The translations under genes and the position numbers were made by a program. DNA of 64,000 bases from Euryodendron excelsum (taxonomy: Eukaryota > Streptophyta > Magnoliopsida > Ericales > Pentaphylacaceae). This document shows, in pieces, positions 45,872 through 57,560 of this stretch. Under the pieces are notes generated by a model. It was not told where the DNA came from and searched no databases. It saw only the letters and a program-made list of their open reading frames with translations. Position 1 is the first letter of the stretch, and each line of letters begins with the position of its first letter. Location of the stretch: the NCBI GenBank assembly GCA_033060915.1, contig CM065392.1, positions 20,921,001 through 20,985,000 of the forward strand, in the 5' to 3' direction.

Positions 45872-46566
45872 TTATTTCAGGTCGGCAAGGGCCTGGTCAT
45901 AATTAGGACTCCAGTTGAACTGCTCTTGTTTTTTCTTAAGTTGGAAGAATGTCCAGCACTTATCTGAAGATCGACTGATGAACCAGTTGAGAGCCGCTAC
46001 CATTCCGGTCAACTTCTGGATTTTCTTGATGTTCTTTGGGGGCTGGATATTCTGGATTGTACTTATTTGATTTAGATTTTCTTTAATCCCTCGGTGTGTG
46101 ACCAAAAATCCAAGAAACACACATTTAGAGGCATTGAGCCTCATCTTGTACTTTTGAGAATGTCGAACACTTCCTTTAGATTGGCCAAATGCTGTCTGCC
46201 GACCTTACTTTTGACTGCCATGTCATCAATGTACACTTCAACAATGTTGCTGATGTGTTGCTTGAACATTTTTATGACCAGTCTCTGATAGGTAGTGCCG
46301 GCGTTTTTTAGACCAAAGGGCATTAGTTTGTGACAGAAAATACCCCTCAGGATGATGAAATCAATTTTTTCTTGATCTTCTTTGTGAAATGGGATCTGGT
46401 GGTGCCCATGATAGGCGTCTAGACAACTCTTCCTTTCAAATCCAACTGTTGCATTCACCAATAGGTTGATCTTTGGAAAGGGAAAAGGGTCCTTGAGGCA
46501 TGCTTTATTTAGGTTGGCAAAGTCAATACAAACCCTCCACTTGCCCTTTTTTTTCTTTACCACCAC
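45872..46566 (-). pseudogene. Reverse transcriptase of gypsy pol
   Basis: Two overlapping open pieces: KGKWRVCIDFANLNKACLKD, CLDAYHGHHQI and VYIDDMAVKSK (active-site Asp residues present), then the thumb/connection part, FLGFLVTHRGI and LTGMVAALNWFISR. This is the best preserved part of the element, although a frame change lies between the pieces at about 46141. Confidence 0.85.
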
Positions 46567-46763
46567 TGGGTTTGAGAGCCAGCGTGGGTAGAAGATTCCC
46601 TTATTACCCCCTCTTCAAGGAGCCTATCCACTTCTTCGATCACAACATCCACATGTTGAGTAGCTGCCCTTCTCCCCTTCTGGATCACAGATCGGCACTG
46701 TGGGTCTACACTAAGTCTATGGCAAGCTATTTGTGGATCAATTCATAGCATGTCATACGGTGT

Positions 46764-47600
46764 CTAAGCAAACACTTCAATATTCTTTGTCAATAGACTG
46801 ATTAACGATTTCTCCTCAGATTTGGATAGAGAGGTGCCGAGAACAAAGTACTTCTCATCATTGTGCCAATCTATGTAAATCTTCTTCAGGTCTTCAACGG
46901 CCTTATTTTTTAGTAGCAGCCCGACATCATCAATCGTGGGCCTCTCTTCGTGAAGTTCCATCATTTGTACCTTACCTGTTATTTCCTTCGTGGCGCATGC
47001 TGTCAGAAAGCACTGCTTAGTCACTACCTGGTCCCTTTTTATTTTTCCTACTCCTCTTGGAATCGGGAAACAGATCAGCTGATGATATGATGAAAGTATG
47101 GCTTTCATGAAGTAAAACCATATCTGACCTACGATTGCATTATAAGAAGAAGGCACATTGACCACCAAGAATTTCATCTGAATTATGATCCCTCCCGTAA
47201 CGATCGGGATAATTACCTTTCCCAGCAGCCAGACCCGGTCCAAGTTGAATCTGACTAGGGGGTTCAAAGATTGTTGAAGATCGGCGTCCTTCAATCCTAG
47301 CTTCTACAAGAGATCGTAGAACATGACTTCGGAGGAGCTTTCTTGGTCAATCAACAACCTTTTTACATCACAGTCCCCCAATCATAGCGTTACCACCAGT
47401 GCGTCATTATGTGGTAGTTGCATCCCTTCCAAGTCATCATCGGTGAAGGTTATGGCCTTAGCATTGCTGTCGATCTTTGGCTTTTTGTTTGGGGCTTCCA
47501 ATTGCATGACCTCCCTAAGGTGTGCTACTTTCTGGATCTTCGTTCGGTATCTGTGTGGGTCCACAATTGTTGATTCTACAAATCCATAGAGGACATTGAT
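46764..47600 (-). pseudogene. Protease and linker region of gypsy pol
   Basis: At about 47370-47330 the minus strand reads VKRLLIDQESSSEVMFYD, where functional aspartic proteases have D-T/S/G-G-S. The motif is therefore broken (DQES). The 176-residue open frame that follows contains IIPIVTGG and FLVVNVPSSYNAIVGQ, as in the C-terminal half of Tat proteases. Confidence 0.7.
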
Positions 47601-47699
47601 TACTCGGGTTGGTTCAGTTCTGACTTCCTTTTAGGGAACGACTTCCTGTTTTGTTTGCTCTGTCTCTCGCTTCGTTTTTTCTTGGTCAATGTATTGGTT

Positions 47700-49250
47700 A
47701 AGGTGTCCTGTCTTTGCCAATTCTTCCAAGTGGTTATTTAGATTCTGACAATTCTTGGTCTGATGCCCCTTTTCCCTGTAATAAGAACAGAACTTCCTCT
47801 AGTCTTGGGCGGCAGGGTCTCCTTCCAATGTCGGGGGCCACTTGAAGAAAGGCTTGTCTCGTTTTTAAGGTAGAATCTTGTAAATTGGGTCTTTAAAAAT
47901 TGTGTTGACCCCTTCTGTCGATTTCCTACCCCGAATGTTGTTGTTATTCTCCTCACATCTGGGCTTCTTACTTTCACGCCCATCTTTCTTCTCTATTTTC
48001 TCGGCGACCATCTTCTGCATCAACTGTGCTATATCTTCTTTCACCCACGCGTACTGTTCAATCCCTAGCATCAGGTCTTGTATGAGGATGAATGGTTTCT
48101 TCATGAGGGATTGTCTTAACCGGTGTTCTCTGGGAAGGTTGATCTTGAACTATGTAATAGCTAACTGCTCGTTACAGTCCTCTATCTCATTATAAGCCTC
48201 CCAGTATCTTCTTGCATACGTGCGTAATCCTTCATCATCTTTCTTTTGCAGGGTTAGTAAGTAGTCCACCTCTTTGGGTTGTTTGCTGTTTGCTGTGAAG
48301 TGGTTTGTAAACAATTTGGCAAGTTATCTCTAGCGTGACATTGACCTAGACTATAACTTGTCGAACCATCGTAAAGCTACCTTTCTTAGGCTAAAAGGGA
48401 AAACTCGGCACATGAGTGAATCATCATAGCTCCATAGTGCCATCATCTACTTGTAGTGCTGAACATGGGTAATGGGATTCGACTTCCCATCATAAGGAGT
48501 GAACTTTGGTGGGGCAAATTTCTCGGGAGGTCGGCATGTCTCAATCTCTTTTGTGAAGGGGGTAGAAGCAATATGGTGCAGGGCTCTTCTGGTTATATCC
48601 TAAGTTGTCCGCCCCTTTTAGTGCTTATCCCGGTTGTCAAGCCTGTCTTCCAGCCACATGTCCCAATATTGCTGCTCTTGCTAGTGTCTGATTCCTCCGA
48701 GGCTGCCGATCCTCCCGTTGTTCCATATAGTGCCTTGTGCTGGCTGTGTGGCTCCCTGTTGCATGTGCGGCTGGGGGGCTCATATTTCTTGAATTCGATC
48801 TCCTTCTGTGCTGCCGATCTTGTGATCTTTTAGGTACTCGTCCATCTCGTCTGGCAATTGCTTCCCTCATTGCTTCAATTATCGACTTGAGGTGGGCAAT
48901 CTCTTCATCTTGCTGCCAGATCTCTCGTTCAGTTGTTTGGAGCGACAAAATGTTGGGAACTCGACCACTAGATGGTGATAGATTCAAGTTCCTTCGATAA
49001 TTCCTTCGGCAGTTTGAATTTCGGGCATACTGCTGAGCCCGTGCTAGACCCTCTTGTCGTTCTGGCCAGTTACCTCTAGGGAATCATATCTCCGATCTGA
49101 TGAAGTGTTTGTTGAGAGTCCGCACCGAATCATCATCATGCTGACTTGATTGGTGTGTGGTGTTGTGATTATGGACGTCATGGCTATCATCTAGTTCCCT
49201 ATTAATGGGATCAACTCCTCTTCCGAGATAGTTAGTACTTATCGTTGTGT
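47700..49250 (-). pseudogene. Gag of the gypsy element (decayed)
   Basis: The N-terminal piece at 48987-48637 has a coiled coil (EIWQQDEEIAHLKSIIEAM) and a basic segment. The retrotransposon gag domain follows (ALRWFDKL near 48375, LAKLFTNHF and LRTYARRYWEAYNEIEDC). Near 47795-47740 there is an incomplete zinc knuckle, CSYYREKGHQTKNC, of the CxYHRxxGHxTxxC kind used by Tat-type Gag. Several stops and frame changes. Confidence 0.75.
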
Positions 49251-49275
49251 TGACCTTCCTACAGATGGCGCCAAT

Positions 49276-49766
49276 TGTAAGTAGGATTTTTAGGAAGGCC
49301 TGATTGAACTCTCGAAACCGAATTAACGAGCACAAATAATCTGCAAGAGAAGAAGATGATGAGAATATCTCGACCCTCTTTCGGTCGAAGGTACTCCGAT
49401 GATTAAGTTAGCAAACTTAATCACAATGAATCGAATAAAATATTAGAGAGCTAGAACTTAAGTGAACGTACCTTACACCTTAATAGTATGGGATATTTAT
49501 AGTGTACGAATACCATAATCCCATAAGAAATTGTAGTCTATCTCCTCCTAGGAGTTAATCTCTTTTGGATAATTGTCTAGTGTTCTAGTTCTTTTAGAAA
49601 TGGACTTGCATATGATCAACTGACTTGGTCTTTGCTGGATCTGGGCTAGATTTAACACAGTTGGGGCCTTCATATGTGCGCTAGTGAATTTGGGCCTTTT
49701 TTGGCCTAGGTCGGTAGTATGTTTTTAGACAGGCCTAGATTCTAAGCTTTATTATTTTAAGCCACA
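49276..49766 (-). repeat. 5' LTR of the gypsy element
   Basis: 491 bp, paired with 40136-40634. It begins TGTAAG beside the primer-site sequence and ends gccaca before the CTTAT duplication. On the minus strand it starts TGTGGC. Confidence 0.92.
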
Positions 49767-49771
49767 CTTAT

Positions 49772-50408
49772 AATCAAGGCTCGGTTGGGAACAAAATTAT
49801 TACTTAGGTATACCATTCGTCAAGTCTCCTTCCATTTTACTCAAATTAAACTTTCGGTTTCACAACAAAGGGCCTGTTTTTTTTCAAGTTTTTTTTCGAC
49901 TTCAACTTTTTTGACTTGTAAGCAAAAAAGATATTTTTCTAGCTTTTTTGATTTTTTTGTTGTTGTTGCCTTTTTTTTTTTTTATACTTATCTCAGCTTA
50001 TAAAAGAGAAGAAGCTAAAAAAATTCAACTTCTTTACTTATAAGCAAAAAAAATAACATAAAAATAAAATTAAATTTAAGTTGTACCAAAGGACCAATAA
50101 GTTTTCAATAAAGGCTGTCATCCAATTCTCTCATCTTGAGCAACTCCATTGCTATCACAGTTACAAAAACAAATTGCAATGGTATCACTTAAAAATAGAA
50201 AACATAGCAAACCAAGAAACACGCATAGAACCTCAATAAGAAGAAGAAGAGAAAAAGGAAAACAAAGATCAAGTAGCTATCCCATTGCTTAGTGCATGGT
50301 GGGATTACCGTGACAATAGAAAAATATTGGCTATAACTATTGTGCCATCTCATTAGACAAATGTGATACAATGGCCCAATAATGAATAGACACATACTTA
50401 TGTTAAGG
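49772..50408. other. Intergenic sequence upstream of the dehydrin gene
   Basis: T-rich and A-rich halves (49870-49990 against 50010-50090: ttcaagttttttttcgacttc facing gaagctaaaaaaattcaacttc) may form a small fold-back repeat. No gene. Confidence 0.4.
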
Positions 50409-50590
50409 GTAATGTTATACAACCAGAAAAATTATACAGAATTTATCACCAGAATGATGTGGCTAAATTGTATATCTATCACTTTAAAACAAAGAGCCCA
50501 CCTAGATATTTATTATTTACAGAACTGTCATTATCACATCATTCTGGTATAGATTTTTGTACACAAATTTTAAAAAAATATTATTTGCCT
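50409..50590. mobile_element. MITE upstream of dehydrin (ccagaatgatgtg family)
   Basis: The left end ggtaatgttatacaaccag runs to ttatcaccagaatgatgtgg. The right half has cacatcattctggtatagatttttgtac, the reverse complement of the inner part. The same left end is found again at 51878-51932 (taatgctataaaaccat to tcaccagaatgatgtg), so this is a family rather than a chance palindrome. Confidence 0.65.
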
Positions 50591-50779
50591 TATGTTAAAC
50601 TTTAATTATCACAATACTGTTTTGTATTAGGGGAAAAAAATTTAAATTTATTAAAATTTAACGAATTTATTAGTTTGTCATATCACGTCACTAATATTTT
50701 CTTATACTCGTTCAATGACACTTGTTTATAATATACAATACGACCCACACATAGTGACGACATTTAAGTAGTTTCACTC

Positions 50780-50904
50780 CGCTCCGCAGATAACGTCCTT
50801 TTGACAGAGACTCTTTCTCCATGCAAAGCCTATAAATACGTATAAATACGTGACCTGAAACCTCCATTTTTCTTCAGATTAAATCCCAATTCACAAGCCA
50901 TTTT

Positions 50905-50938
<34 letters not shown>
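50780..50938 (+). promoter_or_regulatory. Dehydrin core promoter and leader
   Basis: A TATA box (ctataaata, 50830-50838) lies about 105 bp before the ATG. A tacgtgac motif at 50847-50854 has the ACGTG core of ABA-response and bZIP sites, unusually close to the TATA box. A (GA)n tract at 50911-50938 runs directly into the start codon and would be in the 5' UTR. Confidence 0.6.
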
Positions 50939-50941
<3 letters not shown>

Positions 50942-51214
50942 TCAGGAATTATGAACAAGATTGAGGAGACCCTCCACATGGGAGGCCTCAAGGAAGGTGA
51001 CAAGCATCACGGGGAACACAAGCCAGAGCAGCATGGAGAGCAGCACAAGCAAGAATACCATGGTGGTGATCAGCTCAAATCAGAGCACCATGGCGAGCAG
51101 CACAAGGATGGATTCATGGACAAGATCAAAGGTACTGGCGAGAGGAAGAAGAAGGATAAGAAGAAGAACGGCCACGAGCACCATCATGGTGATAGCAGCA
51201 GCGACAGCGATTAG
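50939..51214 (+). CDS. Small histidine-rich KS-type dehydrin (HIRD11-like)
   Basis: An intact 91-residue open frame, MSGIMNKIEETLHMGG to stop TAG. It has no signal peptide or membrane segment and is almost entirely hydrophilic. One K-segment-like helix (HKDGFMDKIKG, residues 55-65) is followed by a Lys-rich stretch (69-77), a His cluster (79-83) and a Ser/Asp tail (DSSSDSD, 85-91). About 14 His residues lie in HGEH/HGEQHK repeats. This order, with the Ser segment after the K-segment, is that of the KS dehydrins such as Arabidopsis HIRD11 (98 aa). They are disordered, stress-induced proteins that bind metal ions and membranes and protect proteins during cold and drought. The start is fixed by the only suitable ATG after the GA tract. 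Regulation by ABA or cold is inferred from the family and the ACGTG site. Confidence 0.93.
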
Positions 51215-51595
51215 ATCGCCTCCATCCTTCCCCTACACTACTACTTACTATGGTGATACATACTTTCCTACATATTTATATATATATATATATATATGTA
51301 TGTATATATGTGCATATTTGTTGGATTTTATTTTAAATTCGTATTGTATATACACATCTAATAGTTTTGTGTGTCTTACTTTGCAGGTGGAATTAGGAGT
51401 CTCAAGAGAGCCATATGGAAGGCGTTTCAATTCCTGTTTCCTAGCTGTTGCAAATGAAAGAGAAAAATGGAGGAGAAAATAAAATAAAATTCTTGTCTCA
51501 TTATCTACTGTATATGTAATAGTAGTATGAGATATTATTAGTGTGCATTGGAGTGAATGCTATGTCTACAACTGACGACTAATAAAAAGGTTAAT
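51215..51595 (+). other. Dehydrin 3' UTR, probably with an intron
   Basis: After the stop a (TA)n stretch (51277-51297) is followed by ttactttgcag|gtgg, with the acceptor at 51387, so a 3'-UTR intron with a donor near gtatgtatat is likely. AATAAA at 51581-51586 is a suitable poly(A) signal. Confidence 0.5.
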
Positions 51596-51599
51596 TAAA

Positions 51600-53185
51600 T
51601 GCTTCTCTTATGCTTTTGCTTGGTTAATTTGACACTATTTACACTGTGTTATATAAATCATGCATGCATGATCAGTAGCATATTCATGGTTGCCGCGTTG
51701 GTGGAATGCATGGGAATTACAAGGATCGTTTGGAGAAAAGAAAATGCTATTTTTTAAGAGAATACGTACAGAAAAAGGCAATTACAAGGATCATTCGGAG
51801 GGAAAAAAATGTTATTCTACTACAAAATTTGTACAGAAAATCTCATTTGAATAACATGGTAATGATATTTCTGTAAGAGTAATGCTATAAAACCATAAAA
51901 TTCACAAAAACTTTATCACCAGAATGATGTGTCCCAAGTATTAGCAACGATTTAATGCCGTTGCCAATACTTGATATTAGTGACATATTTTAATTGTCGC
52001 TAAAAACTTGTAACTACATTAAAAAATCCATGCCGTCACAAAAACGCTCACATAATTTTAATAGATTATATTAAATTTCATATTTATTTAATTTCCTATA
52101 ATTTTTGTAATATAAAAACAATATAACTAAATAAATTAATGAAAAAATGCATTCACCTTGAAATTTACAGCCCACATCCAAAAATTTAATATAGTTTTTA
52201 TATAACTGCATAATTAAAATGCAAATGTATACAACAAAGTTTTTCTCAAAAAAAAATATAAATGTCAAACTCCAATTGTACCCTGACATCCAATAATCGA
52301 AAATACAAAAAGAAATAAAATACGAGCCGCCCCTTCAATTTCGTTCATTACGAAAGACCTACTCTTTCTCAATAACTTGGAAAAAAAAAATAATACGAGT
52401 ACCAATATGATTGATACAGTTAAAATAAAATTATTCATGCAACGTGTCGGTCAACCGATTCTCCCACAGTTCTAATGCCTTGACGTCATTTTTCTAAAAG
52501 AGTATTAAGTTTTCTCACATTTTGAACAAAAACTTGGTAGAAATTTGGACGTAATGGTTCTCCATCCACTTCTGACAATGGGTCCATACTAATAATAAGT
52601 CCCTCTACCAACTCGAGTTTTGAAAGCCCAACACTAAGCATAGGGTAAGACACCTTCAAAGGTTAAGAGTACCACACTGTTGGACAGAAAAACTAGAGTA
52701 CATTATAGTACTATAGCTTTGACCACACGGGATAAAATACCCAAACCATCATCTTCTCCCTTCCATCACCACACACATGTTAGGTTCCGAATTTTTTTTC
52801 TCTTTTCACCAAATTCTGTCTTTATTAGATTTATTTTTCTTTTACTTCCTTCCCTTTGCATATACGACAACCAAACAAAAATAAAAACCCCACATTCACA
52901 AACCGAATATACCCAAATTCAAAAACAACAACCCATAACAACCCAAAAAAAAATAAAAAAGAACTCCCCCACCATAGGTATAATCCACCATAGCAGTCCA
53001 CTAATCCATCATTTAGCCACTATCCTCTCGCAAAACATTCAACCCAACTCCAAAACCTATAGATATACGTATACTCATATAAATCACATTAATAAAATCA
53101 CTAAAACATTGAGAAATCTGAGAAAAATAACAAAAAATTATCACAGAACAAATATGTGTGTGAGAGAGCGAGAGAACATCTAAGC
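51600..53185. other. Intergenic sequence downstream of the dehydrin
   Basis: A 65-bp-period duplication (aattacaaggatc(g/a)tt(t/c)gga) spans 51715-51830. The second ccagaatgatgtg MITE end is at 51878-51932. A 167-codon frame at 52680-53183 has low-complexity, Thr/His/Ile-rich composition and no family resemblance, so it is not annotated as a gene. Confidence 0.45.
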
Positions 53186-54464
53186 TGTAAGCACCCCATT
53201 TTTGCTCGCTCGTCAATCTCTAGCCCGACTGGACTCACATTCAATTTCATAAACACATTCCAGCCCAGACCAACTTTCTACTCAACCGGTCGCTTCCCGA
53301 GCCCGTCGGGCCCACTTGAAGCCAAATGACCAAAATACCCTTGAGGCATCATCCAATCTAATTCAATTCGACACGCTCTTTGAGAAGGTATTTAAGTCCT
53401 CAGAGCAATAAGTCTACCCCATCTAAGATTGTTTTCAGAAAATTCGGCATGCTCAGAATGCCATTCGAACCAATTCTGGACATATTCCAATGGTTCCTGG
53501 CTAAAATGACCATTTTACACCTAAGCGTCCCGATCGCCCTTGTCAACCACACCGGCTCTGGGTATCAAATCGATAAACCTCCGGGGCACTCTCACAAGTA
53601 TCCCAAACCTCCAAATTCCCTTCCAGACAATTCTGGACCCGTTCTGATGTTTTCCAATTAAAATGACCATTTTACCCCTTGGTGGGCCGACCATCCCTTT
53701 CAACCATGCTAGCCTTGGGTATCAAACCGGTAATCCCCTGGGACACTCTTAATAGTGTTTAGGACCTTTGAATCCCATTCCAGTCAACTCTGAACCAATG
53801 TCGGTGTTTCCTGGTTCAAATGACCGTTTTGCCCTTGGTGGGCCAGTCATCATTTTCAACTACACTGGCTCTGTGTATCAAACCGGTATACCCCTAGGGC
53901 ACTCCCACGAGTATCCCCAATCTCCATGTGCCATCCCAGTCCATTCCGGTATTTCCTTGGTGGACCGATCATTTTTTCAACCATTCCGGCTCTAAGTGTC
54001 TAGCCTGCAACTCCCGAGGCGCTCCCGAGTGCCTTTATCTCTTTTCCAATTAGGCCCTACAACCCAATAGCTTCCTAGATCAAAGCGGAGCCACTTACAG
54101 TGGAGTCAGGCCAAAAAAATAGCTTAAAGCCACGAGAAGTGGTGCCTAGATCTTTGCCTTGCAGTCTAAGAAAAATCAAATCTTCAAGATCATTGCTATA
54201 CCAATGTGGCACCACTACAGGCCAAAAATTGGCTAGGCACCACTCTTAGTGGCATCACCTCCTCCAAAAATTGGCCTATAAATACAAACCATCCCCCAAC
54301 ATATTTGAGGTCCGAAAAATTACAACAAAGCTCTGCCAAACTCTTTACAGTCCTCCAAATTTCTCAAAACCATTGTTTTCTCAAAAGCTCTAGCCCCCTC
54401 TAGTCCTAAACACTAAAACCCTAGCTTCCTCACTCAATTAAAGATCAAGTCCAGCCCTTGGAAG
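53186..54464 (-). mobile_element. Outer non-coding element, 3' part (minus strand)
   Basis: It begins TGTAAGCACCCCATTTTTG, the reverse complement of the end of the inner copy (...aaaaatggggtgcttaca at 59951). Reading inward it matches the inner copy's last part: the gtattttggtcatt block, then 157-bp tandem units (anchors caattctgg at 53471 and 53628, caactctg at 53785), then the tataaatac-containing stretch near 54280. It lacks the 81-bp array of the inner copy. The element continues at about 61960 after the copia insertion. Confidence 0.75.
53390..54010 (-). repeat. 157-bp tandem array in the outer copy
   Basis: About four diverged units with period 157 bp, each containing tcctggctaaaatgaccatttt-like, accggctctgggtatcaaa and cccctggggcac blocks. 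It is the same repeat as at 58370-59030, in the opposite orientation. Confidence 0.8.
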
Positions 54465-55379
54465 TGTTGACTCAATGCCTTGATTTTGATGATAACAAAA
54501 CATGGTTTAATGATATAATAATTCTACTTAGTGTGCAGATTAATTATTAATTAGATCTTGACTTGAAGCTTATCATAATAGAGGATTTGTGATGCAAAGA
54601 TTAGAATGAAGAATGAAAAACATGATGAGATGGCATATTCAACAAGTGGAGATCTTATAACAGAATGAAGAAAATGAATGTCGAGGAAGAAGAATGAAAA
54701 TGCTCAAAGTCTTGATTGAAAAGATTGGAGACTTTAAAGACATGAAGATATCTTGTAAGAATATAAGAAGAAGAGACCGATTCAAAGACAAGTAAGCTTT
54801 CTTGTAAGATTCGAAGATGTCTTGAAGGTATGTGTCGCGCCCAGAGTTTTCGCACTCAAGGAATACTCACACAAGCGGGAAAAATGCTGTACTCTCTCGT
54901 TAGAACTCATACTCCTAGAAGAATGAGTACGACTAGGTTTGAATTGAAAAATTGGTTTGAACAAAGGACTTTTGAAAATGATTCGGAGTCGCCACCTAAC
55001 TTAATTAAGGTGAGTTAGGTTACCTAAAAACTAAGAATAATCCGAAGACTACACTTAGGGTTTTTAGAAAACAATTTTGAAAATACCACCTCAAGAGAGG
55101 GTTTTTAAGAAAACAAGTTGTTTAGCAACCTTTGAAAAATATTTAGCCATTTTTAGAAAAATAACTCCTTTTGGTCTTTGAAATCAGTGATCTAGGTTCG
55201 GAGGTTGATTACGTGTAGGGAAGACGCACTAAGCTATCACCCTACCCCGCCCTTTCGGTACCTACATGTCAATCTACCCTAGATTCACCTATGAGAGTCT
55301 TTAACTAACTAATGTTCAATCCCATCCACTTTGAAAAACAATGTTTTGAAAAGAAATTGACATGATGCATGATATGCAA

Positions 55380-57560
55380 GTGCAATAGAAGAGAGTTGAT
55401 TTTGAAAGAGATTTGAAAAGAAATTAATTTGATTTGAAAAGAGATTTGAAGAGATAGAATTGAAATTGGAAAGTTTTGAAAATTGAAAGTAGAGATTTGA
55501 AATTAGAAATTTGAAAATAGATTGGAATTTAGGATTTGAAAAATGTGGAGACCGCACCCATGAGGGTGGAATTGAAAGTTTGAAAAGTGTTGTGACCGCA
55601 CCTATGAAGGTTGCCTACGTATCCCTTTGGAGGAATCAGGTCAGTCGTAGTTCGGACAAGAGTCCGATTGAAAATAGATTGATTTGAAGAGAGAGATTGG
55701 ATTAGAAGAAAGAGATTGAATTGAAAATTGGATTTGATTTGAGATTGGAAATTGAAATTGAGAAGACTGGACTTGCTTTGGAAAGATTGATTTTGGAAAA
55801 ACTTGGTTTTAAGAAACCTAGACTTAGGAAAGATTTGACTCGACTCGGAAGGTTTAGAGAAAAATTAGATTTAGGAAATGTTTGAATTAAGAAAGGTCTG
55901 ATTTAGGAAAGTTTCGTTTTTGTAAAGTTTCGAAATTAGGAAAGTGTCATTTTTGGAAAGTTTCAAAATTAGGAAAGTTTTGAAATGGAAAGTATTGAAT
56001 TTAGAAATGTTCTGAATTAAGAAAAATTTAGTTTGAGAAAGGGTTAAAATTTGGAAAGTTTCAAATTAAGAAAGTTTTGAATTTTGGAATGTTTGAAAAA
56101 GGGAAGTTTTGAAAATAAGAAAGTTTCATTTTGGAAAAGGTTTGAAAAAGGAAAGTTTTCAATTTAGGAAATGTTTAAATTAAGAAAGTTTTGAGTTTAG
56201 AAAATTTTTAGATTTGAAAAGATTTTGAAATTTTGAAAACTTTAGAATTTAGAAAGATTTGAAATTTAGAAAGTTTAAGATTTAGAAAGTTTTAGGGTTT
56301 TAGGAAATCTTGAGATTAAGAAAGGTTTGAGTTTAGAAAAAAGTTTGAAAAATTAGATTTGGAAAGTTGAGATTTGAAAAAGGGGTAGGATTAGGAAATG
56401 GTTGAATTAGGAAAGATTTTTATGTTCAGGTTTTGGAAACTTAAGATTTAGGAAAGTGGAGGATTAGGAAGGATTTGAATTAGGAAAGACTTGGGTTTGG
56501 AAGGGATTGGATTTTGTTTTGAAAAGAAAAGGTTTGATTTTGTTTCCAAAAACGGAGGATAGGATCTAGTTTCCTAAATGGGAAGATTGGATTTGGTTTC
56601 CTAAAGGGAAAATTAAATTTGTTTCCTAAAGGGAAGATAGAATTTGGCATGGATTTGGAAAGAGGGATTCTAGAACCCTAGATTCGAAAAATTCTAGTTT
56701 CGACGTAGAAAATAGGTTTTGAAAACATGTATAGTTTTGATGTAGAAAACGAGAGGTTTTGGAAATCCAGGTTTAGGGCAAAGTTTGAAAACTATGTTTT
56801 TGGAAAGAAAATTAGGGTTTCCTAATGGGGGTTCTAGGGCTTGACTTGGGTTCTAAGGAAAGAGTTTTTGGAAGGTGCGTTTTTGGAAACGAAGGTTTTG
56901 GAAGACAATCCTAGAGAGGAGTTTCTAGAAAGAAGATTTTGGAAAGAGAGTTTTTAGAAACAAAGATTTTTAGAAGGGAATCTTAGAGAGGAGTTTTTGG
57001 AAAGTGTGTTTTTAGAAACATAGATTTTGGAAGGAAAATCCTAGAGGGGAATTTCTAGAAGGAAGATTTTGGAAAGAGAGTTTTTGGAAAGATTTTTGGA
57101 GAGAGTTTTTCTAAGAAGATTTTTGGTAAAAGATTGTTGGAGAGAGAGTTTAGGAAAGTGAATTTTGAGGAGAAAGGGTTTTTGGAAAGGAGAGTTTTAG
57201 GAAAGTATGTTGAAAAAGAGATTTTTAGGAAGAGATTTTTGAAGAGAGAGTTTTTAGAAAGTATAAAAACATCTCACTTTCCTAAAGCGATTCTAGCCAT
57301 AAGAGGGCTAGAACCACTTTAAGAAAGTGGTTTTGAAAACAATAAGGTTTGAAAATATAGACCAAAAGGTCACTTTTAATGCAACCTTTTCCTAAAGCAA
57401 CCCTAGCCATGGAAAGGCTAGAATTACCCTAGAATTGTGGTTTTGAAAACAAGTTTTTGAAAAAGAGATTTTGATGCAATTTTGAAAACAAGTTTGAAAA
57501 CGATTTGAAAAACAACTTTGAAAACGGTTTTTGGAAGATGCAAGATCATGATATACACAA
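55380..57560 (+). repeat. Purine-biased low-complexity tract
   Basis: About 2.2 kb in which the + strand is built from variants of ggaaagtttgaaaattagga and tttttggaaagag, very rich in A, G and T runs and very poor in C. It is the interior of the inner element. The outer copy shows the complementary pyrimidine bias at 61970-63330. Confidence 0.8.

Larger units (their letters stand above)
40136..49766 (-). mobile_element. Ty3/gypsy retrotransposon, Tat-like, full length but dead
   Basis: 9631 bp with two LTRs (40136-40634 and 49276-49766), flanked by CTTAT at 40131-40135 and 49767-49771. Transcription direction is minus: the 5' LTR is on the right, followed inward by the primer-site-like ttggcgccatctgtagg (49259-49275, complement shown), then gag, protease, RT, RNase H and integrase. 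A polypurine tract (ggctggggggcaat) sits against the 3' LTR at 40635-40648. Between integrase and the 3' LTR, about 2.3 kb carries an extra open frame on the opposite strand. This plan is known from the Tat lineage (for example Grande). The gag and pol frames are broken by many stops and key residues are lost. LTR divergence is visible throughout, so the insertion is not recent. Confidence 0.92.

Noticed and set aside
51070..51482. Alternative 173-codon frame over the dehydrin
   Set aside because: Shadow frame; the 91-residue frame has the K-segment and the Ser tail of the family.
52680..53183. 167-codon open frame
   Set aside because: Low-complexity Thr/His/Ile-rich sequence in AT-rich DNA, no family resemblance, no splice or promoter context; could be a 5' flank of a disrupted gene but this cannot be shown.
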